Of a stretch of 42,217 nt of DNA, positions 1 to 11,110 are shown piece after piece. Both the position numbers and the translations under genes were made by a program. The DNA lies in NCBI GenBank assembly GCA_033557835.1, contig JAWQRO010000346.1, forward strand, positions 1 through 42,217. The letters run 5' to 3'. The notes below the pieces were generated by a model. It was not told the DNA's origin, did not search any database, and saw nothing but the letters and a program-made list of their open reading frames with translations. The stretch is from Helochares maculicollis. Its lineage: Eukaryota > Arthropoda > Insecta > Coleoptera > Hydrophilidae. The stretch's first letter is position 1, and each line of letters opens with the position of its first letter.

Positions 1-127
1 AGAAATGCTGCTTTGTATATCTTGGATTGTTTAGGTTTGTAAATGTTTCATATTTTTTCTTGTAGTTTCGAATTTTAATTCTGATGTTTTGTATGTCTCA
101 TCTTGGTTGTTTTATTTTTGATTCTGC
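1..127. repeat. Terminal direct repeat, left copy (circular overlap)
   Basis: These 127 bases are identical, base for base, to the last 127 bases of the window. The identity begins exactly at base 1 and ends exactly at the window end. 127 is a common maximum k-mer length in short-read assembly, so the likely origin is a closed graph path, meaning a circle or tandem unit of 42,090 bp. The alternative is a graph loop through a repeat, because the sequence lies inside a degenerate minisatellite-like tract. Confidence 0.95.
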
Positions 128-250
128 AGTTTTGAACTTATGATCGTAAAACTTAGGATTGGTAATATTTTAAGTGTTTTCTTGCTTAAATTCTTCAATT
201 TTAGTCTAAAAATTATTTTCAATATTTCTTTATGTTTTTCAACTTTTGTT
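1..250 (-). repeat. Degenerate minisatellite-like tract C, left part
   Basis: The tract is made of imperfect reiterations of a motif close to TTTTAATTCTGTAGTTTTGA, for example at 68-90 and 120-136. The same motif recurs at 41974-41996, and the two arrays align over about 40 bases (67-106 with 41973-42011). On the minus strand the motif resembles the CAGAAT-AATTAAA words of tracts A and B. The period is blurred, so this is an old, heavily mutated array. The limits are by eye. Confidence 0.45.
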
Positions 251-628
251 TATTGTATATATGTAGCATTTTAAGATGAAATTAAAAATGCTTATATAAG
301 TATCACATTTTGAAGTGTTGAAATTTATATTTAAAAACTTCTACCTTACTTTATACGAAACTGTTAAAATTGCACTTCCAGTACTTCAATTAAGTCGAAC
401 TTTCGTAACTGTTAATTTTAAAGGCTTATCATTACACGGATTTATTTGATCGAAAAGTTCACCTGAAAATAATAACCTAGACTAACAGGTAGTTTCGGGT
501 CTTAAATTTCTTTTAACATTTGAAACGGATCAGTATTTTTTTATTATCGGCGTATGCTAAATTTTGTCAATCCTATTAAAACTGACTAAGCTATTTCGTG
601 AGTGCATACGGAAACTCACACATTAAGT

Positions 629-676
629 CGCGCGCGTGCACGCACGCATGTACACGCACATGCACATGCACGTATA
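629..676. repeat. 48-bp perfectly alternating pyrimidine-purine tract
   Basis: Every step from 629 to 676 alternates pyrimidine then purine. The tract starts CGCGCGCGTG, passes through mixed CA, CG and TG steps, and ends CACGTATA. Such sequences, especially CG/CA mixtures, are the classic Z-DNA formers under negative supercoiling. It is not a simple CA microsatellite, because the dinucleotides are mixed. It is also the most CpG-dense spot in this part of an otherwise AT-rich region. Confidence 0.85.
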
Positions 677-2065
677 AAATAGTGAAATTCTCGAGGTCGA
701 ACTTTTTTATGGTCCAAAGTCTATCGTATAATTTATGCAAATGTAACGTAAATTGGCATTTTTACTCGATATATGTAGGTGTAGTAAAATTATTTTGGAA
801 TTACGGCTAACATAGAACGACCGGGAACGAGAGTTTTAAAGTTTATGATTGACTTTTGGGAGACTTTAAAAAAGCAGGAAATATAAATTTTAACCTGTGT
901 TATAATTATGCAGTATTACGAATAGATATACTTTTTTTATCTAGCAGAAAGTTCAATTAAATATACATACAATTAATTACTGTTACATGAGATTACGATT
1001 TTGTAAATAGATTATATAAATACATATATTTATTCATATTGGCAAATTTTTTTAAAAGAAAAACAAGACTATTCTTCAAATATTTTTAAACATCTGACAA
1101 TTAAATATTAATGCTAGTCCTTTAGGTTTATTCTACTTTGCAATTTGCCTATGAGTAAGTCATTAATTGTTGCCGCAGAAAGTTTAGTGCTCCTGACCGC
1201 AGTTTATGTCTCAGTTTTGTAGCTCTTGAAAATTAGTTAAGACAAATTAGTTTTGAAATATATTGTTTTCTCAACTCGTCAAGTAAATGTATACCATATT
1301 TGTATGCAGTTGATATAATTAACGCTCCTTGGAACATGTAATTAGGTAACTACTTAAGTAAATAATAATTATTAGAGCGGTTTTCTATCAAAGAATACGT
1401 GATAACCATAAATTAATACATTTCATCTTTATTTGACCTTTTATATTTTGAAAATTTCCAGAAAATTTATTAGGTTCAAATATAACTGTCTGTAGTCAAT
1501 GTTTCCATATATCAAACTTTTATCAGAGGGATCGCCCATTTTTGCTGTGCATTTGGTGTACTAGTATTAAATGCCAAGAAAGTTTACTAGGTTATGAATG
1601 AGATAAATTTTGCCTCCTATTTATTTTCTGTAAAACTTTATTTTAATATCAATTCCTGTTTTGTTTTGGCAACGTTTGCATGAGGTTTCAATAATTTATA
1701 GCAAACATACAAATGACAAATCGATTCAGTTAAAAATTGTTGTTATTTCCTACATTTAAATAGTAGACAACAAACATACTAATCATAATTTACTTTCAAT
1801 AAATGCATGTAATTTTTGCTGCAGAAAATAGTATCAATGATTACAGCCCTTCAAAATTTGCAATTGTTATTCCATGCATGATATCATAAGGCCATGCATA
1901 AGCGATAGTGCCTTTTTATACAGCAAGAATTGCCAAATGTACATGACACCCTCTCATGTATATTTATCAAAATTTGCATCAATAACAAACAACTTTACAT
2001 GATATTCCGCCGCTGCTGCTAAACGATCTAGACAATTTATCAATCATCGATGGTCTAACGTAAAA

Positions 2066-2073
2066 TGACGTCA
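2066..2073. promoter_or_regulatory. Consensus CRE/ATF palindrome TGACGTCA
   Basis: This is a perfect 8-bp cyclic-AMP response element in an AT-rich setting. A second copy lies at 38825-38832. An 8-mer can occur by chance in 42 kb, and no promoter is recognisable nearby, so function is only a possibility. Confidence 0.25.
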
Positions 2074-3750
2074 AAAGTGCCACTTTATTTTTGATGTGCA
2101 CCTCATAAAAATAACTCTGTTTTTAAACAGAACGTCATATATGTTTCAGTGTCACTTTCTGTGTTTTGCCTGGCATCTTGACAGATACAAAACCTTCATG
2201 CCTGATGATTTATTTAAAAACGAATCCTTTTACAAAGGTGTCTGTTGGTTTCCGTTTTTTGTCGTTTAAATTAGTAAATAGGGTTTTTTAGTTTGTCAGT
2301 ACGTTTCCCACCTTTTGAATATATTTTAACTCGTGTACAGTTTCTAAATTAGGTGACTTAAAGTCTGTTATTTTTAGAGATTTGACCTAAATTTAATAAA
2401 ACTTGAGTATAAAAGTGTGCCCAGTGCACTCATTTTTATTTAACTGTTTTCACAGACCGTACTGATCTATAAATCACAAGGTGCTTTCGGACAAACATCT
2501 AAGTTGGATAAGTAATAGCTTTAATAGGTAAAACAAGTAACGTATATTTTATAGCAAGCTGGTAAACAACTGCATATATCTTGAAATTTTTCGCTGTTAT
2601 AGCATTTTGTTCGGTCGATATTGTATTTCTTTGTAACGTCATTTTAGCATTAGAAGTGAACTTCCTTAAAATTTGTTAGCACATAATAAATGTGTTTAAA
2701 TAAAAAGATTATTAATTTAGAGTAATTCCACATAAGAAATATTTATTTGATATTAATCAAAGGAAGATCAAATTTTGAATAATCTTAAACGATTTATAAG
2801 ATGAAAGAGGAAGAAATAAAAGGGAATAACAAATTTGGCAGCATGAAATGTGACGCAGGATGTGTTAAAACTAAGATATATATACGTACTTTAATGAAGA
2901 CACTAATTTATAGGCATGCGAGTGTAAAATCCTTAAGATTAGCAGCAGCTAAGAAGTGTGACGGAAAGTTTTACATAAATTCTACCCTTCTTCTGGGTGA
3001 GTTCTATGTCGTCAAAATTCGCAAAAGTTTGTGTGGGTTAATATACTTATTCGGGATAAAATATACCCGCATGCATAAGTATTTGCATCTTTTGTATTAT
3101 CTTGTGCAATGTAAGAGCTTGCAATGCTATAAAACCAGTACATGCATTTAATAAATCAATCTAAAGTTCAAATTGTAGATAAGGTGGGAAATTAAGAGTA
3201 ATTAATGTGAGTATCCCGATAACTTTACCCAGAAATCACAAATTCGTTCAAAACTTAGGACAGAAAATGAACGTTTAAACAAAGACAATTGGTAAAGACT
3301 TCAACTTTGCGATTTATTGAGCTCACATTTTATTACTAAACTAAATGGGTTAATTTGATTTTAATAGTTTTTGTTTTATACTATTTTATTTTATCGTTTG
3401 TTAAATCTACAAATCTATTGCGGCAGTGTTTTCCCTTACAGGGGTACAACAACTTGAATTTTATTGCCACATTTTCCGTAAAAGACCAATTGGTGTATGA
3501 TTTAAAGGAATCTTTTCATGAGCTTCTTTGAGATTTATGATGAGAATTATGTACATCCTCATGAATTATTTCTTACATAAGCATTATTTTTAAACATGTA
3601 CAACCTTGCACATGATGAAATTAAAGTTAATTAGAAACTGATCAAAGTAGAAAGTATTGAAAAATCTTTGTAGGTATTGTTTTGTAAGGAAATAGAATCA
3701 GAGATAATATAAAAACACATAAATTAAAAGGGGAGGAAGATATTTTTTGT

Positions 3751-4104
3751 TTATGGTCTGGGAAAAATTAGGGAAGGCCAGTTCTCCGAAATGTATAACG
3801 GCAATGGCACAATCAAATTGCTGCTACATAAAAACAGAATCTTCCAAATGTAATATCCATCGTCTGGTGCTCGGAGGCTGGCGTCACTGTCACAGCTTTT
3901 TCATTCCAGTGGCGCCTCTATGTATTCTCCTTCTGCGTCTAGAATTTGGTGGAAGTCCCGATGGCCAATGGAACTTGTATAATTAAGAAAAAGGCGGAAG
4001 TTGAAACTAATGTACGAGGCAATAACTTTTCCAGTATCTTTCCATGATACAACAAAATAGTGGAGAATGCAAACGTGAAAACTTGGAATTATCTGTTCAA
4101 GAAA
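3751..4104 (-). other. GC-elevated island with a 118-codon frame broken by one TGA
   Basis: On the minus strand one frame runs from 4104 down to the stop at 3751-3753, with a single internal TGA at 3901-3903. That gives 67 codons, the stop, then 49 codons. The translation is compositionally protein-like, for example GHRDFHQILDAEGEYIEAPL before the TGA, with acidic and hydrophobic residues rather than the Lys/Asn/Ile mix typical of AT-rich noise. I do not recognise the product. G+C in about 3840-3975 is clearly above the flanks. It could be a decayed exon, a conserved non-coding element, or a chance open frame in a GC-richer patch. The direct repeat GTGAC-A-GTGAC lies in it on the minus strand. 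Confidence 0.25.
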
Positions 4105-4239
4105 TTAATTATGGAAGCAGTTTCTTTCTCAAACTATTGTCAAGTGATTGAAATTTATTTACCCATTGCGTACAATTTACTAACGCATTTAGTTGAAAAT
4201 CACGCGTTTGAATGAAAAATTTTGATTTGAGATTAATGT

Positions 4240-4660
4240 AAACTCTTCGGAAACGGCTTTTTAGGTGAAAGACATGGCTTCGTCTTTAAACAACCTTTGA
4301 ATGCATTGAGCCTTTACCATCGATCGGCAACTTACAATAGATATTAAATGTGCAGACGGAAAAATGATCGCAGGTCTTTTTGTGGGCAAATTTTCACCGG
4401 GAGTGATTTTTGTGCTTTCGCTCCCGAAACGTCGCGCGTTGGGACAATTAGAACTAATTTAGTGCAATGCGGGCCGTACAATTCGAGCAACAAAACGGGA
4501 ATAGAATCGGGGCGACTCGGGGGGCAATTTATAACGCTTTAAACATGCGCTTAATGACATGAATATTTCTGAAAGGTTGGGGCGTAAAATCTCGAGAAAT
4601 AAGGGCAAATACCTATACAAACCATGCGGCGATATATTCACGACAAGGACAACGATATAA
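4240..4660. other. GC-elevated complex island with hairpin
   Basis: This block is markedly richer in G+C and CpG than its flanks, including GTCGCGCG and CGGGGCGACTCGGGGGG. It lacks simple repeats and has short ORFs on both strands (4348-4542 plus, 4459-4641 minus) with no recognisable product. An 8-bp stem (one G-T pair) forms between 398-405 and 419-426 of the 4-kb block, with CGGGAG facing CTCCCG. The texture fits a conserved non-coding or regulatory element, but that cannot be shown from one sequence. Confidence 0.3.
4398..4426. repeat. GC-rich hairpin, 8-bp stem and 13-nt loop
   Basis: Arms 4398-4405 and 4419-4426 pair over 8 bp with one G-T wobble. Six of the pairs are the perfect CGGGAG/CTCCCG. 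A GC-rich stem is uncommon in this background. Confidence 0.5.
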
Positions 4661-5107
4661 TGGAAGTTTATTTACATAAAAGAAGGCTAAGGAAAAGTTA
4701 ACTTCGTATAAAAATAGCGTTGTAATGACTTGATAACATAACGGCCAGGGATAAGGTCTTTCATGGGGCGATGAGTTTTAGTTTAGGAAGTTTCTAGATA
4801 CTATGCTAGTATGTTGTTTTCATTTTGTAATTAATTATACGTTGGAGCATTTGTAGTGTGCTAAGTTTCGCAAATATTAATTATATAAATATTGATATTA
4901 ATTTCTTAAGATGAAGAAGTACCTTGAATAAGTGAAATGATAATGAAACGTATTAGATATTTTTGAAATAACAGAGCGATATGCTTTTCAAGTAATTTGG
5001 ATTTTTATAGTAAAATGTATTTTATACTTCCAACTAATTGGGCTTATTTAGACGTATTTTACAAAAAGCGTCTTTGAAAATCAAATGAAAGAATATCGGT
5101 GTAGTCA

Positions 5108-5125
5108 TTACAATTGCAATTGTAA
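5108..5125. repeat. 18-bp perfect palindrome
   Basis: TTACAATTGCAATTGTAA reads the same on both strands over 18 bp and contains two CAATTG hexamers. It could be a dimer binding site or chance. No gene lies close by. Confidence 0.7.
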
Positions 5126-5257
5126 ATTAATAAGTAAGTTGTTAGCAGTAAATATATAATTATTTAGCTTACATACTCACCCGATCTGTTAATATAACAC
5201 CGAGTTTTGCTGATATGTGGCTACATTTGTTCTAGTAAGTGCTCGCAGCATCGTTGG

Positions 5258-5286
5258 CAAAAATATATCTTTGCGATATATTTTTG
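5258..5286. repeat. Hairpin, 12-bp perfect stem and 5-nt loop
   Basis: CAAAAATATATC (5258-5269) pairs perfectly with GATATATTTTTG (5275-5286) around loop TTTGC. G-T wobbles at the base could lengthen the stem to about 14-15 bp. It is mostly A-T pairs. Confidence 0.75.
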
Positions 5287-7290
5287 TTGTTCGGAAATAT
5301 TAATTCCGCTAATTGCTCTGACATACGATAAAATCAAAATTACTTTGAGATCGTGGTTTAGATAGAGTAATTCAATATTTCCTCAAAATTTATGTTGTTC
5401 ACGAATTTATTTCCGACAAAATATTTAATATAATAAGTACTAGCCATTCGTTGCTGCCTAGGTATCATGCATATGCAATATTGATATTAAAATTGCACTG
5501 CTTTCTACAGTAATTGTAACTACTGATTCATTTGCTGCATTTTTTAGTTTTTGAAATATTTTTTTAGTAACAATCGTCTTGCTTCATCAAAAATATTTAA
5601 AATATCAATGTCCTTATAAAATCAACGTGTCACACAGTTTAAGCTTCAATTAAAAAAAACGTTAAACAAAAATTTTACCTCTTAAAGAAGACTGTGACCG
5701 TTTGATCTATTATGTTAATTTAACTTCGCTTGTAAAATTTTACTTTGGAGTGACATTTCCTCAAAAATTTAATAATGTGAGCATCTTGAAACGAACTATT
5801 TATAATCTTTTTTGTTTTCTTTTAAATCCCGGTGAAAATTTTACAACAAACCATTGCAAAATAAATTGAAGGTTATATAACTTGACTTAATTTTCAGGTT
5901 ACTCAAATGTATTGATTTCTTGGACCAAAAAATAATTTTCGTAATAGCACCATGTGCTCAATTTTTACACATTATATTCATAAGTACCAAGAGGTTTTAA
6001 AATTCTACGTTGATGTCTTAAATATCAATATCTATTATCTTATAGCAGATGCTATATTTTATAAATGAACCTTCATGTTTTTGTGAGGAGCTGATTTTAT
6101 CAGTTCAGGCCACCTTGGGTTCAACAGGCAAAAATCTACTTTTTCATTTTTGTATAAACCATAAAAGTATTAGAGTATTAAAAAATAGTTTACCGGCACT
6201 GATGTTTGACAACGTAAATATGAACATTTCCTAGATCAAAAATGTTATATGTTATATTAGCTACAATGGGAATGGTACAGAAGACGGTACTTATGAACTA
6301 AAGTAGTAGTATGTTTTAAAGAAAGTAGGTTTATTGTTCAAATTTTTTTTATTCGATAAAAGTTTGGCTAGTCGTTAAGATGTGCGGTGTACTTCGGTTC
6401 GAGTTACATATTTTTTAGCAGTTTCTATATAGCGTTTTCTAGAAAGTATTGCACGGTATTGATTACATGTCTTAAAAATATATTTTTAGCAGTTAGGTAG
6501 TCATATTTAACAAAAAATTGTGTTCTCTTCAATAGTAATTCAGAATACGATGTGAACTCCATAGGTATTGCATTAAATTAATTAAAATTATAAAACAATT
6601 CAAATTCACATTGCATAAGTTAGACTACTTTGTAGCCATGAATATTAAAATGGCAGATGAACTGATACAATTGTTTATACTCTACTATTTCGAGTATATA
6701 CGGTGTCAAAAATGTCTTTTTGAAAACATTTTTATGTTGTTGTTAAAGAAAACATTGAAATCATAATTATTATATAATCATATGTTAAAATTTTGTTTAA
6801 CTAAAGTACTGCATGAATGTTTATTAATATAACTGTAATTATTTCGTGTAGTACTCACTATATAAATCAAAGTTGTTATCAATTGTCTTATTGTCTTAAC
6901 TGAATTTGTTATAGTGTAATTCACGAAATATGTGTTGTTTTAAGTTTTAATCGCAAAATATGTCGGTTTTATTAAGACACATATCTTGTACAAGGTGGCT
7001 TGAAATTGGAAGTCATTGCAAAAAATAGCAATAATAAATAGAATAATAAATTACACATGTTGACAGTGCCGAAAGTACATTAAAATAGTTTATGTTAAGC
7101 ATATCGTAACGTGACTATGTGCTGGCTCATAAAGCCTCGAATTCAATCGTAGTCTAGACCGTCAGATCTACCGGATATTAATGCAGTTTTCTGCAACGAT
7201 AACATAGTAAAGCATACATATGTATAGTATTTTAGTTATAGCATTCAATAAAAAAACATAAAAATCACATATTTACGAGATATGATTGAG

Positions 7291-7346
7291 TACCATCATT
7301 GATAAAATATAATAACATAAACACTCGTTTATCATAATTGATGGTA
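7291..7346. repeat. Imperfect hairpin, about 16-19-bp arms
   Basis: TACCATCATTGATAAA (7291-7306) is the near reverse complement of 7328-7346, which reads TTTATCATAATTGATGGTA. The right arm carries a 3-base bulge. The loop is 21 nt. The total length of 56 nt is near the size of small hairpin RNAs, but the stem is AT-rich and there is no expression evidence. Confidence 0.5.
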
Positions 7347-8985
7347 TTTTATAAGATTTGTAAACATATTAAAAAGAGCAAAAAATAACGAAATATGGTA
7401 TCAATTGTTCTAATATAATTTTACAAAGGTCATAAAAGAAACATAGTTCAAAGAAATGTTTTAGTTAATCATACCGAAATGAATACACGCATACCATTAT
7501 ATATCGTGTAACACACAGGATTTCAAATAAAATATTTTGCTTGGTAATGAAAAAAGGGAATTAACCCTTTAACAGTTTGAATCGCTTGTACATTTAAACT
7601 TGATGTTTTAGCTCGCACTGAATGTTTTATTGATTTTTTAAAGCCTATATGCGTAAAGTGCTTCTTGTATAAACAAATTTCGTTTTCCTACATTTAGAAA
7701 GGCAATTAATTACTACATTACAAAATACGCTTTTTCGCAATAGCCTATATTTTATCGCTTTGTGCTTCTAGATATCCCTACAGATGTTTAAAAAAAGATA
7801 AAATTTATTGTACATAAAAACGATATTTTTCAGTGAGGTCCGACCTATAGCGGAACGAACACGATCTTCGTAGTAGGTACTGATTATGTTGCTTATACTT
7901 TTGGTATAGAAACTTAACATCTTAACTCTGACAAATAATTACAATCGGAAATACAATTGAAGCCAAACCTTGGTGATTCGTGCATTCTGAGACATATCTT
8001 GCTATTTATAAAATACTTAATTGTATTGTAAGGCATCAATTTTTTATTAATGTATTTCTGTGCCATAATTGGCATAGCTTCAAACTTATTCTTTGTCGTC
8101 GAATTGGTTGCTAAGCTGTGACATTGTTGGTTATATAAAGTAGGTCAATATTTGCAGAAAAGAAATATGAGTTCTAAGCACATTCTCTATAATCAAATGA
8201 AATTTGGTTTTCTAATTCAAAAATATTCCTATCAATATTAACTGCAGATATTGTAAAGATCTCCGCTCATTGCTAAATCACTTTATTTTTATTCGGACAC
8301 AGATTTAGTAAATGTCTGGAGACTTGGATATAAATAAATTATTCACTCACTGATCTGGGAGCTTAAATGGTTTAATTAAAAATTTATTTGTCGCTCAGGG
8401 AAGGTAGTATTCGGCTGAGTCGATTAAATGATCACTTAAAATTAAATAAATTCTATGATGAAACAAGGATTTGTAATTTTTAGATTATGAAAACGTTAAT
8501 GAACTAGCCTTTTTATGTTATTTTGGCTATGTTAGTTGATTTTTACTAATGAAATATTTATCTTTCAATCTCCCAAATGTATTTAATTTCGAGCAAATTT
8601 CTACTTGATGATCCACTTAACCTATCTGGTTGTTTGCCAATACAGTAGTTAGCAGAGTAATGATTATTTGACATTAATAATTATGTTTGTGTTGCATCCA
8701 GCAAATTTTCTGTATGAGTCATTTATCGTATTTTAAAGTAACATTTAAACATGAGCGGTTTGTTTACCAATGTGTTTATAGGCAATATTCCTTTAAGATT
8801 TTATAAAAATAGAAAAATAAGAGCTTTTCTTTTTTATGAAACGATAAAATTGTTATGAAAATCTCAGTAATTCTTTTCTTTGGCGAAATATTTCTTTGTA
8901 AATTTCCCAAAGTTTTGAAATATTTCTTGCAATAAAACGGCACTAAGAGAAAAATAATGAAAATCTGTATCTCGTAAGAAGCAAT

Positions 8986-9310
8986 TTAAACGTAAATGTC
9001 CCACATTTGAGAATTCGTATAGTAGAGTTGATTTAATGGCCGAGTAAGTGTGCCAGTGCCTAGTGTATGCTTTATAACATGCACGCGACAACGATAGCGA
9101 GTGGCCGGTTTAATCGCAGGGTGTCTTAAATTTATCACCATCATTTCCACTTTAGTGAAAGCACAACTTCGTGGAAGCTTTTGTGAAATCTGTTTGACTG
9201 TTCGAAATGTTTTATATATATTTTTTATCGCGTCCACCGAAAAAACAGACGCCGATGTGACTTCCTTTGATGAGTACACAACGGAAAAAGGACACAAAGT
9301 TTTCACATAA
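8986..9310. other. Moderately GC-elevated island with overlapping unrecognised ORFs
   Basis: Open frames occur on both strands: 106 codons minus at 8986-9306, 69 codons plus at 9101-9310, and 75 codons minus at 8864-9091. None resembles a family I know. Open frames on both strands at once reflect the lower AT content rather than coding. Sequence complexity is higher than in the flanks. I cannot assign a function. Confidence 0.25.
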
Positions 9311-10680
9311 AAAATATTTGCTTTCGGGTTTTCGGTGGTAGTTTTGTAGGCAAAATATTTCTATTAATCTTACAACAAAGACGAACTTGTTACAAATAAA
9401 AAAGTTTTTGAGGTTCAGGCAATAAGAATGACGCTTTTAAATAGGTTTATTTAAATTATATTTATTAAAAGTATTACTGTTCTACTCAGTTTTTATATTG
9501 TATATTTAGGCAAGTTTAGATTTGCACTTATAAGGCTTAATCTAATTTATTCAATAAAATGTTTCGAATTTTATTTTTGAGACAGATTGATTGACTGTTG
9601 GTCCTAATCCGAAATTCTTGAGCTATGATGTATGACTAATAGTGGGGGCAATAGTCTAATGTAAAAGACGTAGAAATTTTGAGCCCCTAAAAGAAGTTCT
9701 GAAGAAATTAGCCTTAAATTCCATAATGAAAGTACCGCCATATGTTGTCCGCATTTATGTGCTAAGGCTAAACATGATTTGTTTTTGTTTGCCATTAAAA
9801 ATGTTCACTTGGCAAATTTAATATAGTAGGTGTTTTTTTATATTAGTATTTTCCGTATTGCATCTGTATGTATACCTATAATTACGAAAAGTAATCTTGG
9901 CCAAACTTATTAGAATAAAATAAAACTGATTAATTTTTAAACAAATAAAATTGTTTTGTTCAGCGCTGAAAAATGTTCACGGTTTTTCTGTATTCTTCTT
10001 TTATGGTATTCTATATTTACTTTTGAGTATATCTTGTTTCAATTAACGTCAATTTAGCTAAGGTTCCGAACTACAAAAGAACACCTTATCCTTGCGTTTG
10101 AAGTATTCTATGTGTTAAATAAGCCGTAACGCCACGAAGTTCATTGATATCCGCAGCCTTTTGTTGTAACCGTCCACATAAGTTTGTGTGTCTGTATAAT
10201 GACATTTAACCATTCAAATCCCGGAGGAGATTTACATATAGAATTTCAGGCAACTTCTCTTCCGTGAAAGGAATGGAATCTATATACATAGTTTCCCCAT
10301 GAATAACATTAAGCTTTCGTCTGTGCAAACGCTTTCTACCGAAAAGTAATGTGACGTAGGTCCATCAACGCTTTAATTATACATCTACATACAAATCTGT
10401 CCTCAAATTTCTAAATCCCGTAAATATTTATACAATTAGTTGAAATGTGTGGTGGCTAAACTTAACTAAAACCATCTCTAGATTTCATTTAATTTTCTGC
10501 TCGGTGGCAATATAATTAAAAATGTTAAAACTAGTCCACGAAATAGCATATCTTAGTTTTGTTTTTGCTAGACAAGTCAGATAGTCTTGTTATGCTGCTT
10601 GATGAATAATCTCATTAAAATACCTGGATGATAAAAGTAATGGGTCTGCCTTCATTCGAGTTTAAAATTGACATCAAATA
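9311..10680. other. AT-rich gene-free stretch
   Basis: I see no gene. A 63-codon minus-strand ORF (9604-9795) is unremarkable. 10100-10400 is somewhat less AT-rich and of mixed sequence, without a recognisable element. Confidence 0.55.
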
Positions 10681-11110
10681 TTTGGCTGGAAACCGAAAAG
10701 GCATTCAATATAAAGTAAATCTCAGCCGACCTGAGGTTGCGATTCCAAAAACTCCCGCTTGATATTAAGTGTTGACGACATAATGGTTCACGTATAGAGT
10801 GGATTCAGGTGGTGCCTTAGCTGGCACCGAGGTTATCGAATGACTCGGTTCGAATGAATGTGACAGAACTGTGCGGGAAAAGTCATTTCAAGTGATTGGA
10901 ACCGCCTGAATGGGTCAACGCAGAGCAGCCTCTTTTCCATCGAAAACGGGTTAGAACACTAATCTCCAGCGATATTTCACTGCAGATTATTAGAAAGACA
11001 CGTGTGACGCGTGTTTTTACAATTGTGAAGAGAATTTATATTAATGTGTTTTTGATTTATGGATCCTTGAACATCAGCTCTTCTAAGCCTTTGTTTTGCT
11101 CCTAAACTCC
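10680..11110. other. GC-elevated, structure-rich island
   Basis: This block stands out from the AT-rich flanks and is dense in short GC-rich inverted repeats. Examples are CTCAG-ccgac-CTGAG at 10721-10735, GGTGCC-ttagct-GGCACC at 10811-10828, and CCGAG/CTCGG at 10827-10848. A 69-codon ORF (10896-11105, plus) shows no recognisable product. The concentration of stems suggests a structured RNA or a constrained non-coding element. It could also be an old tRNA-derived fragment, since 10814-10824 and 10847-10855 resemble pol III A and B boxes imperfectly. Confidence 0.3.
10803..10911 (+). ncRNA. Possible multibranch structured RNA (unproven)
   Basis: An outer 10-bp stem closes ATTCAGGTGG (10803-10812) on CCGCCTGAAT (10902-10911), all paired counting one G-U. 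Inside it, or competing at its edge, lie GGTGCC/GGCACC (10811-10816 with 10823-10828), CCGAG/CTCGG (10827-10831 with 10844-10848) and GTGAC/GTCAT (10860-10864 with 10882-10886). Two of the stems share two or three bases, so not all can form fully at once. Some features recall a tRNA: TGCCTTAGCTGG is one mismatch from an A box, and GGTTCGAAT resembles a B box. No tRNA cloverleaf with acceptor and anticodon stems can be drawn. No transcript evidence exists here. Confidence 0.2.

Larger units (their letters stand above)
251..3750. other. AT-rich gene-free stretch
   Basis: I see no gene here. The largest ORF is 116 codons (2801-3151, plus strand) and matches nothing I recognise. Stop codons are dense in all frames. 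Listed separately are an alternating pyrimidine-purine tract (629-676) and a consensus CRE (2066-2073). Also visible are a 7-bp hairpin at 2116-2131 and two CCATGCAT octamers with starts 20 bp apart (1872-1879 and 1892-1899). The stretch 1840-2160 is more complex in sequence than its surroundings. Confidence 0.6.
4661..8985. other. AT-rich gene-free stretch
   Basis: I see no gene. The longest ORF is 61 codons (6049-6234). Three inverted repeats are listed separately (5108-5125, 5258-5286, 7291-7346). The rest is low-complexity AT-rich sequence with no element I recognise. Confidence 0.6.

Noticed and set aside
2801..3151. 116-codon ORF as a small secreted or basic protein gene
   Set aside because: No signal peptide, motif or codon bias; length within chance expectation.
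10845..10860. tRNA gene (GGTTCGAAT resembles a T-loop)
   Set aside because: The T stem does not pair with the following bases and no acceptor or anticodon stem can be drawn in register.
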